DNA of 8,936 nucleotides, from the NCBI GenBank assembly GCA_026987255.1, contig JALSNA010000348.1:1-8936 (forward strand). The letters run 5' to 3'. The notes beneath the pieces were generated by a model. The model was given only the letters and a program-made list of their open reading frames with translations, ran no database searches and had not been told where the DNA came from. The position numbers and the translations under genes are program-made. Position 1 is the first letter of the stretch, and each line of letters opens with the position of its first letter. Source of the DNA: Hyphomicrobiales bacterium (lineage in GTDB: Bacteria > Pseudomonadota > Alphaproteobacteria > Rhizobiales > Aestuariivirgaceae). Positions 1 to 6,058 of the stretch are shown here, piece after piece.

Positions 1-298
1 GGTGAAGGAATGCGACCGGCTGGCGGCCATGGAGGCGGGCCTGAAGGCCTGCGGCGTACCGGTGCGCAGCGGCGAGGACTGGATGGAGGTGGAAGGAAGC
101 GGCGCGGTGCGCGGCGGGGCGCAGATCGCCACCCACATGGATCACCGCATCGCCATGTCCTTCCTGGTGCTGGGGCTGGCGGCCAGGGAGCCGGTGGGCA
201 TCGACGATAGCGCCATGATCGCCACCTCCTTTCCCGGCTTTGCCGGCCTGATGGAAAAACTCGGCGCGCGCATCACCGGCGCACGGGAGGGGGCATGA
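1..298 (+). CDS. aroA: 3-phosphoshikimate 1-carboxyvinyltransferase (EPSP synthase), C-terminal part only
   Basis: This is the last 98 codons of EPSP synthase, the sixth step of the shikimate pathway, which joins shikimate-3-phosphate and phosphoenolpyruvate in the cytoplasm. The gene enters from the left edge, so its start lies outside the window; the first full codon is at position 2. Visible signatures are [10 protein letters not shown], the conserved lysine/acidic/DRL region near the active site, then [17 protein letters not shown] with the DHR substrate-binding triplet, then [13 protein letters not shown] near the C-terminus. The [11 protein letters not shown] and MIATSFP wording matches the class II (CP4-like, alphaproteobacterial) branch from memory, unlike the E. 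coli form. The usual Ser/Thr of the VKES/VKET motif is Cys here. The stop codon overlaps the cmk start (ATGA), implying translational coupling in one operon. Confidence 0.95.
   Translation, partial: VKECDRLAAMEAGLKACGVPVRSGEDWMEVEGSGAVRGGAQIATHMDHRIAMSFLVLGLAAREPVGIDDSAMIATSFPGFAGLMEKLGARITGAREGA
285..293 (+). promoter_or_regulatory. Ribosome binding site of cmk inside the aroA end
   Basis: A purine run, GGGAGGGGG, sits immediately before the cmk ATG and within the last codons of aroA. Together with the ATGA overlap it supports the start at 295 and coupled translation of the two genes. Confidence 0.7.
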
Positions 299-939
299 TC
301 ATCGCCATAGACGGCCCGGCAGCGGCAGGAAAGGGCACCCTGGCGCGGCGGATTTCGGCCCATTACGGCCTGCCCTATCTGGATACCGGCGCGCTCTACC
401 GCGCCGTGGGCCTGGCCATGCGGCTGGCCGGAAACGATCTGACGGATGAAGAGACGGCCGCGCGGGTGGCGCGCGATCTCGATCTGGCCTTGCTGGAGCA
501 TCCGGACCTGCGCAGCGCACAGGCCGGGGAGGCCGCCTCCAGGGTGGCCGCCATGGCCGGGGTGCGCGCCGCCTTGCTCGATGTGCAACGGGACTTTGCC
601 CGCCAGCCCGGCGGGGCGGTGCTGGACGGACGCGACATCGGCACCGTGGTCTGTCCGCAGGCGGACATCAAGCTGTTCGTCACCGCCAGCCCGCAGGAGC
701 GCGCCCGCCGCCGCTGGCTGGAGCTGCGCGAGCGCGGCGAAGAAGCCGGCTTCGACGATATCCTGGCCCAGGTCATGGCCCGCGACGCGCGCGACAAGGC
801 GCGCGCCGAGGCGCCATTGCGCCCGGCGCAAGATGCCCACTTGCTGGACACCTCGAAATTGGATATAGAAGCGGCATTCCGGGAGGCGCGCCGCATCATA
901 GGCGCGCACCATCAGGCAGGTTCCGGGCGGCGGGGATGA
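295..939 (+). CDS. cmk: Cytidylate kinase (CMP/dCMP kinase)
   Basis: Cmk phosphorylates CMP and dCMP with ATP in the cytoplasm, recycling nucleotides for RNA, DNA and lipid synthesis. The 214-residue length is normal for the short bacterial form. Seen directly: a P-loop GPAAAGKGT at residues 7-15; YLDTGALYR at 28-36, the CMP-binding strand and helix; DGRDIGT at 111-117, the conserved nucleotide-monophosphate-binding motif; a lid region around 135-150; and the RD..D.AR.EAPLRPA.DA..LDTS signature at about 163-187. The ATG at 295 is chosen because it lies directly before the P-loop and has a strong Shine-Dalgarno. It overlaps aroA by 4 bp, and aroA-cmk-rpsA is a common proteobacterial arrangement. 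The C-terminal tail after residue 203 ([12 protein letters not shown]) is low complexity and probably unstructured. Confidence 0.97.
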   Translation: MIIAIDGPAAAGKGTLARRISAHYGLPYLDTGALYRAVGLAMRLAGNDLTDEETAARVARDLDLALLEHPDLRSAQAGEAASRVAAMAGVRAALLDVQRDFARQPGGAVLDGRDIGTVVCPQADIKLFVTASPQERARRRWLELRERGEEAGFDDILAQVMARDARDKARAEAPLRPAQDAHLLDTSKLDIEAAFREARRIIGAHHQAGSGRRG

Positions 940-1174
940 TCCCTTGCGGCCGGGGGCCTTTGTGTTGTTTTCGCAGAGCCTGAAGGGTCCGTCCGCCGCC
1001 CGTCCCGGAAGGCGCGCGCCGGATCCGGACGATCTGCATCAGCCCGAACGAACCAAGTGGTGCCATTTGCCCGCCCGCCGGAGAACACAGCAAGAGCGCG
1101 GACGGGACGACCTGCGGACATAACCGCTGGCCAACCCCTCATTCGTTTGCCGCACAAGGACCAAGAAAGATCAC
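940..1174 (+). promoter_or_regulatory. rpsA leader region with potential secondary structure
   Basis: These 235 bases between cmk and rpsA contain no plausible gene. They are long for an alphaproteobacterial intra-operon gap, which suggests an independent promoter and/or an mRNA leader for rpsA, although I could not pick a convincing -35/-10 pair. GTCCGTCCG at 987-995 can pair with 1020-1030 (nine pairs, two-base bulge) enclosing an inner CGCC/GGCG stem. The hexamer GCGGAC occurs twice downstream, around 1098-1120. The ribosome binding site is modest: AAGGA at 1156-1160 is far from the ATG and AAGAAAGA at 1163-1170 is imperfect. In E. coli the rpsA leader is structured, lacks a canonical Shine-Dalgarno and mediates autorepression by S1; a parallel here is inference. 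Confidence 0.45.
948..970 (+). terminator. Possible weak terminator after cmk
   Basis: A short GGCC-GGG-GGCC hairpin (948-958) is followed by a T-rich but interrupted run, TTTGTGTTGTTTT. The stem is only four base pairs and the loop three bases, so partial readthrough into rpsA is likely if it acts at all. It could be chance in GC-rich DNA. Confidence 0.25.
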
Positions 1175-2869
1175 ATGACCGAAAGCACCAATCCCACCCG
1201 CGACGAATTCGCCAAGCTGCTGGAAGAGAGCTTCCTGTCTTCCATGCCCAAGGAAGGCTCCGTCATCAAGGGCAAGGTCGTCTCCATCGAGAATGACCTG
1301 GCCATCATCGACGTGGGCCTGAAGACGGAAGGCCGCGTGCCGCTGCGCGAGTTCGAAAGCGCCGGCGAGGAGATCAAGGTGGGCGACGAGGTGGAAGTCT
1401 ACCTCGAGCGCATCGAGAACGCCCTGGGCGAGGCCGCCCTGTCGCGCGAGAAGGCGCGCCGCGAAGAGGCCTGGGAGCGGCTGGAGAAATCCTTCGAGGC
1501 CAACGAGCCGGTCACCGGCCAGATCTTCGGCCGCGTCAAGGGCGGCTTCACCGTCGATCTGGGCGGCGCGGTGGCCTTTCTGCCCGGCTCGCAGGTGGAC
1601 ATCCGGCCGATCCGCGACATCACCCCGCTGATGAACATCGATCAGCCCTTCCGCATCCTCAAGATGGACCGCAGGCGCGGCAACATCGTCGTTTCGCGGC
1701 GCGCCATCCTGGAGGAAAGCCGCGAGGAGCAGCGCGCCGAGCTGGTGCAGAACCTGGCCGAGGGCCAGGTGGTCGAGGGCATGGTCAAGAACATCACCGA
1801 CTATGGCGCCTTCGTGGATCTGGGCGGCATCGACGGCCTTCTGCATGTCACCGACATGAGCTGGAAGCGCGTCAACCACCCCTCCGACATCCTCTCCGTC
1901 GGCGATACGGTCAAGGTGCAGATCATCAAGATCAATCCGGAGACCATGCGCATCTCGCTGGGCATGAAGCAGCTGGCCGAGGATCCGTGGAAGACCGTGG
2001 CGGAGAAATACCCGGTCGGCAAGCGCGTCGCCGGGCGGGTCACCAACATCACCGATTACGGCGCCTTCGTGGAGCTGGAAGACGGCGTGGAGGGCCTGGT
2101 GCATGTCTCCGAGATGAGCTGGACCAAGAAGAACGTCCATCCGGGCAAGATCCTCTCCACCTCCCAGGAGATCGAGGTGCAGGTGCTCGATGTCGATCCG
2201 GGACGGCGGCGCATCTCCCTGGGCCTGAAGCAGACCATGGAGAACCCGTGGGATACCTTCGAGGAGAAGTTCCCCTCCGGCACCGAGGTCGAGGGCGAGA
2301 TCAAGAACATCACCGAATTCGGCATGTTCATCGGCCTCGACGGCGATGTGGACGGCATGGTTCATCTCTCCGATCTGGACTGGAACCGCCCCGGCGAGGA
2401 AGCCATCAAGGACTACAAGAAGGGCGACGTGGTCAAGGCCGTGGTGCTCGATGTGGACCGCGCCAAGGAGCGCATCTCGCTCGGCATCAAGCAGCTCGAG
2501 GGCGACCCGCTGGCCAAGGTCGAGGGCCTGAAGAAGGGCGGCACGGTGACCGCCGAGGTCACCGCGGTGCAGGAGAACGGCATCGAGGTGCAGATCGCCG
2601 GATCCGACGTCAAGGCCTTCATCCGCCGCTCCGATCTGGCCAAGGATCGCGCCGAGCAGCGCCCGGAGCGCTTCGCCGAGGGCGAGAAGGTGGACGCCAA
2701 GGTCACCAATATCGACCGCGCCAACCAGAAGGTCTCGCTGTCCATCAAGGCTTTGGAAATCGACGAGGAGAAGGCCGCCATGGAGCAGTTCGGCTCCACC
2801 GCCGCCGGGGCCTCGCTGGGCGACATTCTCAAGGCCGCCATGGAGAAAAAGGGCGACGGCAAGGACTGA
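1175..2869 (+). CDS. rpsA: 30S ribosomal protein S1
   Basis: S1 is the large, flexible RNA-binding protein of the 30S subunit that captures mRNA leaders and unfolds them for initiation. Its 564 residues match the usual proteobacterial length. Six S1 (OB-fold) domains can be traced, starting near residues 28, 110, 197, 282, 369 and 455. Domains 3-5 carry the clearest RNA-binding wording, [41 protein letters not shown] and [21 protein letters not shown] in order (first 20 residues or so of each). Domains 1 and 2 are the more divergent ones that contact the ribosome through S2 in other bacteria. Domain 6 is degenerate. The start [20 protein letters not shown] is typical of alphaproteobacterial S1. 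Codon use is strongly biased (AAG, CTG, ATC, GGC), as expected for a highly expressed gene. It ends in a strong terminator. Confidence 0.98.
   Translation: MTESTNPTRDEFAKLLEESFLSSMPKEGSVIKGKVVSIENDLAIIDVGLKTEGRVPLREFESAGEEIKVGDEVEVYLERIENALGEAALSREKARREEAWERLEKSFEANEPVTGQIFGRVKGGFTVDLGGAVAFLPGSQVDIRPIRDITPLMNIDQPFRILKMDRRRGNIVVSRRAILEESREEQRAELVQNLAEGQVVEGMVKNITDYGAFVDLGGIDGLLHVTDMSWKRVNHPSDILSVGDTVKVQIIKINPETMRISLGMKQLAEDPWKTVAEKYPVGKRVAGRVTNITDYGAFVELEDGVEGLVHVSEMSWTKKNVHPGKILSTSQEIEVQVLDVDPGRRRISLGLKQTMENPWDTFEEKFPSGTEVEGEIKNITEFGMFIGLDGDVDGMVHLSDLDWNRPGEEAIKDYKKGDVVKAVVLDVDRAKERISLGIKQLEGDPLAKVEGLKKGGTVTAEVTAVQENGIEVQIAGSDVKAFIRRSDLAKDRAEQRPERFAEGEKVDAKVTNIDRANQKVSLSIKALEIDEEKAAMEQFGSTAAGASLGDILKAAMEKKGDGKD
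1790..2340 (+). repeat. Internal repeats encoding S1 domains 3-5
   Basis: The segment beginning AACATCACCGA recurs at 1790, 2045 and 2306, i.e. with spacings of 255 and 261 bp (85 and 87 codons), each followed by a GGCGCCTTCGTGGA-like stretch (divergent in the third copy). These are the DNA traces of tandem S1 domains within rpsA, not a mobile or separate repeat. Confidence 0.85.
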
Positions 2870-2915
2870 CGTCCATCTGCCCTCTGGCCTGAACGGGCCG
2901 GCTTGACTATAAACG

Positions 2916-2961
2916 GGAGGCGAAGGCGCGTAACCGGCCTTCGCCTCCTTTTTTGTTTTTT
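2916..2961 (+). terminator. Strong intrinsic terminator of rpsA
   Basis: A perfect 12-bp stem, GGAGGCGAAGGC (2916-2927) with GCCTTCGCCTCC (2937-2948), encloses a 9-base loop and runs straight into TTTTTTGTTTTTT (2949-2961). It begins 46 bases after the rpsA stop. This is a textbook Rho-independent terminator and should separate the rpsA transcript from sppA. Confidence 0.95.
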
Positions 2962-3014
2962 GCCGCCGCGGGGCTGGCCCAGGGGCGGCCTTGCGGGGGA
3001 AATGGACGTTTCAA

Positions 3015-3962
3015 ATGCTCGATGCCGACACACGGGCCGCCCTGCGGCGGCTGAGACGCAAACTGACCTTCTGGCGGGTGGCCGCCGTGACCGCCTTCAT
3101 CGCCGCAGTGGCCGGGATTTTCTGGGCGGAATCACCGGCCGGGCATGGCGATCATATCGCAAGGGTATGGATTTCCGGCCTCATCACCGGCGAGCAGCGC
3201 AAGATCGACCTGCTCGATGATCTGGCCAAATCGAAAAAGGTCAAGGCGCTCATCCTGCGCATCAACAGCCCCGGCGGCACCACCGTGGGCTCCGAGGCGC
3301 TTTTTGACGCCATCCGCCGGGTGGCGAAGAAAAAGCCGGTGGTGGCGGTGATGGATTCGGTGGCCGCATCGGGCGGATACATCGCCGCCCTGGGCGCCGA
3401 TCGCATCTATGCGCGCGGCAATACCATCACCGGCTCCATTGGCGTCATTTTCCAATGGGCGCAGGTGCGCGGCCTGCTGGACAAGATCGGCGTGAAGATG
3501 CAGACCATCAAATCCGCGCCATTGAAGGCCGAGCCCAATCCCTTCTCCGAGCTGACGCCCGAAGTGCGCAAGGTCACGCAGGAGCTGGTGCGCGATTCCT
3601 ATGACTGGTTCGTGGATCTGGTGGCAAAGCGGCGCAAGATGGGGCGCGAAAAGGCCCTGAAACTGGCCGACGGGCGGGTCTATTCCGGCCGCCAGGCGGT
3701 GAAAAACGGCATCATCGACGCGCTGGGCGATGAGCGGGCGGCCAGGGACTGGCTGGTGAAGAAAAAGGGGCTGCCTGGCAAGCTGAAGGTGATCGAGCAC
3801 AAGCCGAAAAGCCTGGCGCGCGAATGGGGATTTGGCTTTTCCCTGGCGCGGGCGGGCCTGCGGCTGCTGGGGCTGGCGGCCCCTGGCGGACAACCGGCCA
3901 TGTCCGCCCCGGAAGCCATGGCGCTTGACGGGCTGGTGTCCATTTGGCACCCTGTGCGCTGA
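3015..3962 (+). CDS. sppA: Signal peptide peptidase SppA, short (36K-type) membrane serine protease
   Basis: SppA-type peptidases of the S49 family degrade cleaved signal peptides and other membrane-associated peptides, acting on the outer face of the inner membrane. From the ATG at 3015 the protein has 315 residues, the length of the single-domain form rather than the duplicated E. coli form. Seen: a basic N-terminus and one membrane segment at about 18-38, then RINSPGG at about 82-88 (oxyanion-hole region), and ASGGY with candidate nucleophile Ser119. Candidate general base is Lys171 in PLKAEPNPF; the 52-residue spacing equals that of the B. subtilis SppA Ser/Lys dyad as I recall it. A TTG at 2991 would add eight residues; the ATG is preferred because it directly precedes the basic/membrane segment, but the ribosome binding site is weak for both. 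ihfB begins 13 bases downstream. Confidence 0.93.
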   Translation: MLDADTRAALRRLRRKLTFWRVAAVTAFIAAVAGIFWAESPAGHGDHIARVWISGLITGEQRKIDLLDDLAKSKKVKALILRINSPGGTTVGSEALFDAIRRVAKKKPVVAVMDSVAASGGYIAALGADRIYARGNTITGSIGVIFQWAQVRGLLDKIGVKMQTIKSAPLKAEPNPFSELTPEVRKVTQELVRDSYDWFVDLVAKRRKMGREKALKLADGRVYSGRQAVKNGIIDALGDERAARDWLVKKKGLPGKLKVIEHKPKSLAREWGFGFSLARAGLRLLGLAAPGGQPAMSAPEAMALDGLVSIWHPVR

Positions 3963-3964
3963 AC

Positions 3965-3970
3965 AAGAGG
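3965..3970 (+). promoter_or_regulatory. Ribosome binding site of ihfB
   Basis: AAGAGGG lies five bases before the ATG at 3976. It selects this start over an in-frame extension that would reach back into sppA and add 48 residues foreign to the IHF family. Confidence 0.7.
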
Positions 3971-3975
3971 GCAAT

Positions 3976-4278
3976 ATGATAAAATCCGAATTGATTCAGC
4001 GCATTGCGGAAAAGAACCCGCATCTGTATCAGCGCGACGTGGAGCGCATCGTCAACACGATCCTGGACGAGATCGTGCGCGCCCTGGCCGATGGCAACCG
4101 GGTGGAGCTGCGCGGTTTCGGGGCCTTCACGGTCAAGGAGCGCAAGGCCCGCGTGGCGCGCAATCCGCGCACCGGCGAGCCGGTCAGGGTGGCGGACAAG
4201 AAAGTTCCCTTCTTCAAGACCGGCAAGGACCTGCGCGAACGGCTCAACGCCGGGCAGGACACCAGGATCGCAGGTTGA
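3976..4278 (+). CDS. ihfB: Integration host factor beta subunit
   Basis: IHF-beta pairs with IHF-alpha to form a sequence-specific DNA-bending nucleoid protein that acts in transcription, replication and site-specific recombination. The 100-residue protein aligns end to end with the HU/IHF fold: helices at about 2-14 and 18-38 form the dimer body ([15 protein letters not shown], then the [17 protein letters not shown] helix), GFGAF at 47-51 is the turn into the saddle, and [10 protein letters not shown] at 61-70 is the DNA-wrapping arm tip. Pro64 is at the position that intercalates between base pairs. [15 protein letters not shown] at 77-91 is the C-terminal signature, closer to IHF-beta (VPHFKPGKELRDRAN) than to HU. 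The alpha subunit gene is not in the window. Position between sppA and lapA matches other Alphaproteobacteria. Confidence 0.96.
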   Translation: MIKSELIQRIAEKNPHLYQRDVERIVNTILDEIVRALADGNRVELRGFGAFTVKERKARVARNPRTGEPVRVADKKVPFFKTGKDLRERLNAGQDTRIAG

Positions 4279-4290
4279 GGACGGACCACC

Positions 4291-4298
4291 AAGGGGGG
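4291..4298 (+). promoter_or_regulatory. Ribosome binding site of lapA
   Basis: AAGGGGGG ends five bases before the ATG at 4304 and fixes the start of this small gene, which is embedded in a longer overlapping frame and could otherwise be missed. Confidence 0.7.
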
Positions 4299-4303
4299 TC
4301 AGA

Positions 4304-4666
4304 ATGAAACGGCTTTTCGCATTGCTTTTCGGCCTTCCGGCCTTCGTTCTCCTGACCGCCTTTGCGCTGGCCAACAGGGAGCGCATCATGGTGTCCTTCA
4401 ATCCCATCGCGCCGGACCAGCCTTTGCTGCCCGGCGGCTGGCTGGCGCCTGTCGCCATGCCCGCCTGGGTGCTGCTTTTTGCCGGGATCTTCATCGGCCT
4501 GATCGCCGGGGGCGTGGCCGCCTGGATCCGCCAGGGCAAATGGCGCAAGAAGGCGCGGCAAAGGCAGTTCGCCCTCGATCAGGAGCAGATGGAAAAACGC
4601 CGCCTGGAGCGCCGCCTGAAGGAGATGGAGGCCACCGCCCTGCCCGCTCCGGCGCGCAAGAGCTGA
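4304..4666 (+). CDS. lapA: LapA-domain (DUF1049) small inner-membrane protein
   Basis: A 120-residue membrane protein with the plan of LapA/YciS-type proteins. In E. coli, LapA acts with LapB at the inner membrane in assembly and control of lipopolysaccharide synthesis; whether that role holds here is inferred. Seen: a first membrane helix at about 4-23, the loop ANRERIMVSFNPI at 23-35 (the N.....V.....P pattern between helices is typical), a second helix at about 51-74 rich in Gly/Ala, then a highly basic and charged cytoplasmic tail (80-110) likely to form a coiled coil. Most family members are shorter; the alphaproteobacterial ones located after ihfB have a similar size. It follows ihfB by 25 bases and is probably cotranscribed. 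No lapB is visible here. In many relatives trpF follows, but here a convergent metabolic gene does. Confidence 0.85.
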   Translation: MKRLFALLFGLPAFVLLTAFALANRERIMVSFNPIAPDQPLLPGGWLAPVAMPAWVLLFAGIFIGLIAGGVAAWIRQGKWRKKARQRQFALDQEQMEKRRLERRLKEMEATALPAPARKS

Positions 4667-4679
4667 GCGCCGCGGGGCT

Positions 4680-5843
4680 TCATGGCCGCCAGGAATAGAG
4701 CCAGGCCATGCGCTCCAGACCATGCGCCCCAAAGGTGAGGCGGATCATCCGGTCGCGGAAAAAGGCCAGCGGATTGCCGGCGTGATATACGGCCGCCAGC
4801 CTGTGTGAGCTTTTCACTATGCGCGCCGTGCGCGGCTGGCGGGCGGTTTCATAGGTGCGCAGGGCCTTCTCCATATCCGCGTTTTGCGCCAATTCCCGCC
4901 CCAGGACGACGGCATCCTCCAGCGCCATGACCGCGCCGGAGGCCAGATAGGGCAAGGTGGGATGGGCCGCATCACCCGCCAGGGTCACCGGACCGGCTCC
5001 CCAGCGCGCGGCGGGCTTGCGGTCGGCGCCGATCCAGCGCAGCCATGTGTCCGGAATGTCCAGAAGGGCGCGCAGCGGGGCGGCAACATCCGCAAAGACC
5101 TTGCGCAGGATGTCTGCGCGGGAGGGCTCGTTCAGGCGCTTGCCATCCCAGCTTTCATTCACCGCCGCCACGATGTTGAACTTCCTGCCGCCGCTGACCG
5201 GATAGTGCACCACATGGCCGCCCTTGTGCAGCCACAGGTTGACATTGGCCTTGTCCACCATGTCCGGCACGCTGGTGATGTCCACCAGCGCGCGGTAGAG
5301 AATGTGCCCGGCAAAGACCGGCGGGCCATCGGCCAGCAATCGGGCGCGCACCGTGGAGCGGATGCCATCGGCGCCGATGAGCAGATCGCCGGAGAGGTTC
5401 TCCGCGGTGACGGATTCCACCATGACGCTGTCATGACATGTCTTGTATTCCCTGACCTGAAACCCGGTGCGCAGGGTGATGCCGCCTTGCGCCTGCGCCG
5501 CCTCGATCAGCCCGGCAAGCAAATCGGCGCGGTGGATGAGCTGATAGGTGGACCCAAAGCGCGCCTCGAAGGCTCCCCTGGCAGGCAGGCGGCCCAGACC
5601 GGCGCCATCGCGCGCCCGGCGGATGCGGATGCCTTCGGGATAGACCACAGATGCGGCCACGGCATCCCAGGCCCCCAGGGCTTCGAGGGCGCGCCGCCCG
5701 TTGGGCCCCATCTGTATGCCCGCCCCCACCTCCTCGAAGGCGCCGGCCTGCTCCAGAACGACCGCCTCATGCCCGGCCCTGGCGGCGGCCAGGGCGCAGG
5801 CGATCCCGGCAATGCCCCCGCCGGCAATCACGATCCTGGCCAT
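4680..5843 (-). CDS. FAD-dependent monooxygenase, salicylate hydroxylase-like (class A flavoprotein)
   Basis: A 387-residue single-component flavin hydroxylase of the PHBH/salicylate 1-monooxygenase superfamily, expected to insert one oxygen atom into an aromatic or similar ring using NAD(P)H in the cytoplasm. Seen: an N-terminal Rossmann dinucleotide-binding motif GGGIAG at 8-13 with Glu31 ending the second strand; EVGAGIQMGPNG at 38-49, very characteristic of the salicylate hydroxylase branch; the DG motif GADGIRSTVR with Asp159; and the GD motif LAGDAAHPTLPYLASG with Asp291, which binds the FAD ribityl/pyrophosphate. The residue before the final Gly of that segment is Ser where Gln is usual (AQG). 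The ATG at 5843 is chosen because it starts two residues before the first strand and has a strong ribosome binding site; upstream in-frame sequence is not family-like. It converges on lapA with a 13-base gap and diverges from the TRAP transporter genes. Substrate unknown. Confidence 0.9.
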   Translation of the reverse strand: MARIVIAGGGIAGIACALAAARAGHEAVVLEQAGAFEEVGAGIQMGPNGRRALEALGAWDAVAASVVYPEGIRIRRARDGAGLGRLPARGAFEARFGSTYQLIHRADLLAGLIEAAQAQGGITLRTGFQVREYKTCHDSVMVESVTAENLSGDLLIGADGIRSTVRARLLADGPPVFAGHILYRALVDITSVPDMVDKANVNLWLHKGGHVVHYPVSGGRKFNIVAAVNESWDGKRLNEPSRADILRKVFADVAAPLRALLDIPDTWLRWIGADRKPAARWGAGPVTLAGDAAHPTLPYLASGAVMALEDAVVLGRELAQNADMEKALRTYETARQPRTARIVKSSHRLAAVYHAGNPLAFFRDRMIRLTFGAHGLERMAWLYSWRP

Positions 5844-5850
5844 GTGTCTG

Positions 5851-5860
5851 CCCCTCCCCT
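5851..5860 (-). promoter_or_regulatory. Ribosome binding site of the FAD monooxygenase
   Basis: On the minus strand AGGGGAGGGG lies seven bases before the ATG at 5843. It decides the start against a longer frame extending to 6029. Confidence 0.8.
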
Positions 5861-5923
5861 CGCGGCGTTTCGGATTGAGCGCAATCATTGCCGCATCCGC
5901 CTGCTGCCAGCAAGCCAAAAAGC

Positions 5924-5937
5924 GCCTTCGGGAAGGC
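5924..5937. promoter_or_regulatory. Inverted repeat, candidate operator
   Basis: GCCTTC and GAAGGC are perfect complements separated by two bases, a symmetric 14-bp site of a size suited to a dimeric repressor or activator. It falls where the spacer of a minus-strand promoter with TTGACA at 5944-5939 would be. Read on the minus strand it is also followed by GCTTTTT, so a weak hairpin/attenuator is an alternative reading. Confidence 0.35.
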
Positions 5938-6043
5938 TTGTCAAAGGACCATATTGCGGCACTTGCCCCAAGGGTCAGGCTTTTTTGCATGACAGGGGGA
6001 AAAATATGCGCTTCATTACCGGTGCACAAAAATCACCAGTTCC

Positions 6044-6050
6044 AGGGAGG
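6044..6050 (+). promoter_or_regulatory. Ribosome binding site of the TAXI binding protein
   Basis: AGGGAGG ends eight bases before the ATG at 6059, a strong site that fits a highly expressed periplasmic binding protein. Confidence 0.75.
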
Positions 6051-6058
6051 CTTTCATC

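Larger units (their letters stand above)
5844..6058. promoter_or_regulatory. Divergent control region between monooxygenase and TRAP operon
   Basis: These 215 bases separate the two divergent transcription units and are richer in A/T than the flanking genes. On the minus strand a perfect -35 hexamer TTGACA occurs at 5944-5939, but the matching -10 position (around 5921-5916, TTTTTG) is poor. Just downstream of that hexamer is an exact inverted repeat GCCTTC-GG-GAAGGC (5924-5937), and a wider pair CAAGCC (5911-5916)/GGCTTG (5935-5940). A second imperfect inverted repeat, ACCGGTG (6018-6024)/CACCAGT (6034-6040), lies just before the transporter's ribosome binding site. Either could be an operator for a regulator encoded elsewhere. 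No confident plus-strand promoter was found. Confidence 0.5.

Noticed and set aside
142..912. 256-codon open frame on the minus strand opposite cmk
   Set aside because: Covers aroA and cmk in antisense with no motif; both plus-strand genes are certain.
1790..2340. Direct repeats suggestive of a CRISPR or mobile repeat
   Set aside because: They are in-frame, about 85 codons apart and encode tandem S1 domains.
1139..2365. 408-codon open frame on the minus strand opposite rpsA
   Set aside because: It mirrors the strong codon bias of rpsA, is rich in His/Asp/Gly/Leu with no recognisable motif, and rpsA is certain.
3832..3975. N-terminal extension of IHF-beta into sppA
   Set aside because: IHF-beta begins with the MIKSELI-type start; the extension overlaps sppA and has no family counterpart.
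5963..6013. Sigma70- or sigma54-type promoter for the TAXI gene
   Set aside because: TTGCCC and TTGCAT are present but no -10-like hexamer lies at an acceptable distance, and the GG/GC spacing for sigma54 does not fit.
5844..6029. N-terminal extension of the monooxygenase to 6029
   Set aside because: The added residues precede the first Rossmann strand, are not family-like, and a strong ribosome binding site marks the ATG at 5843.
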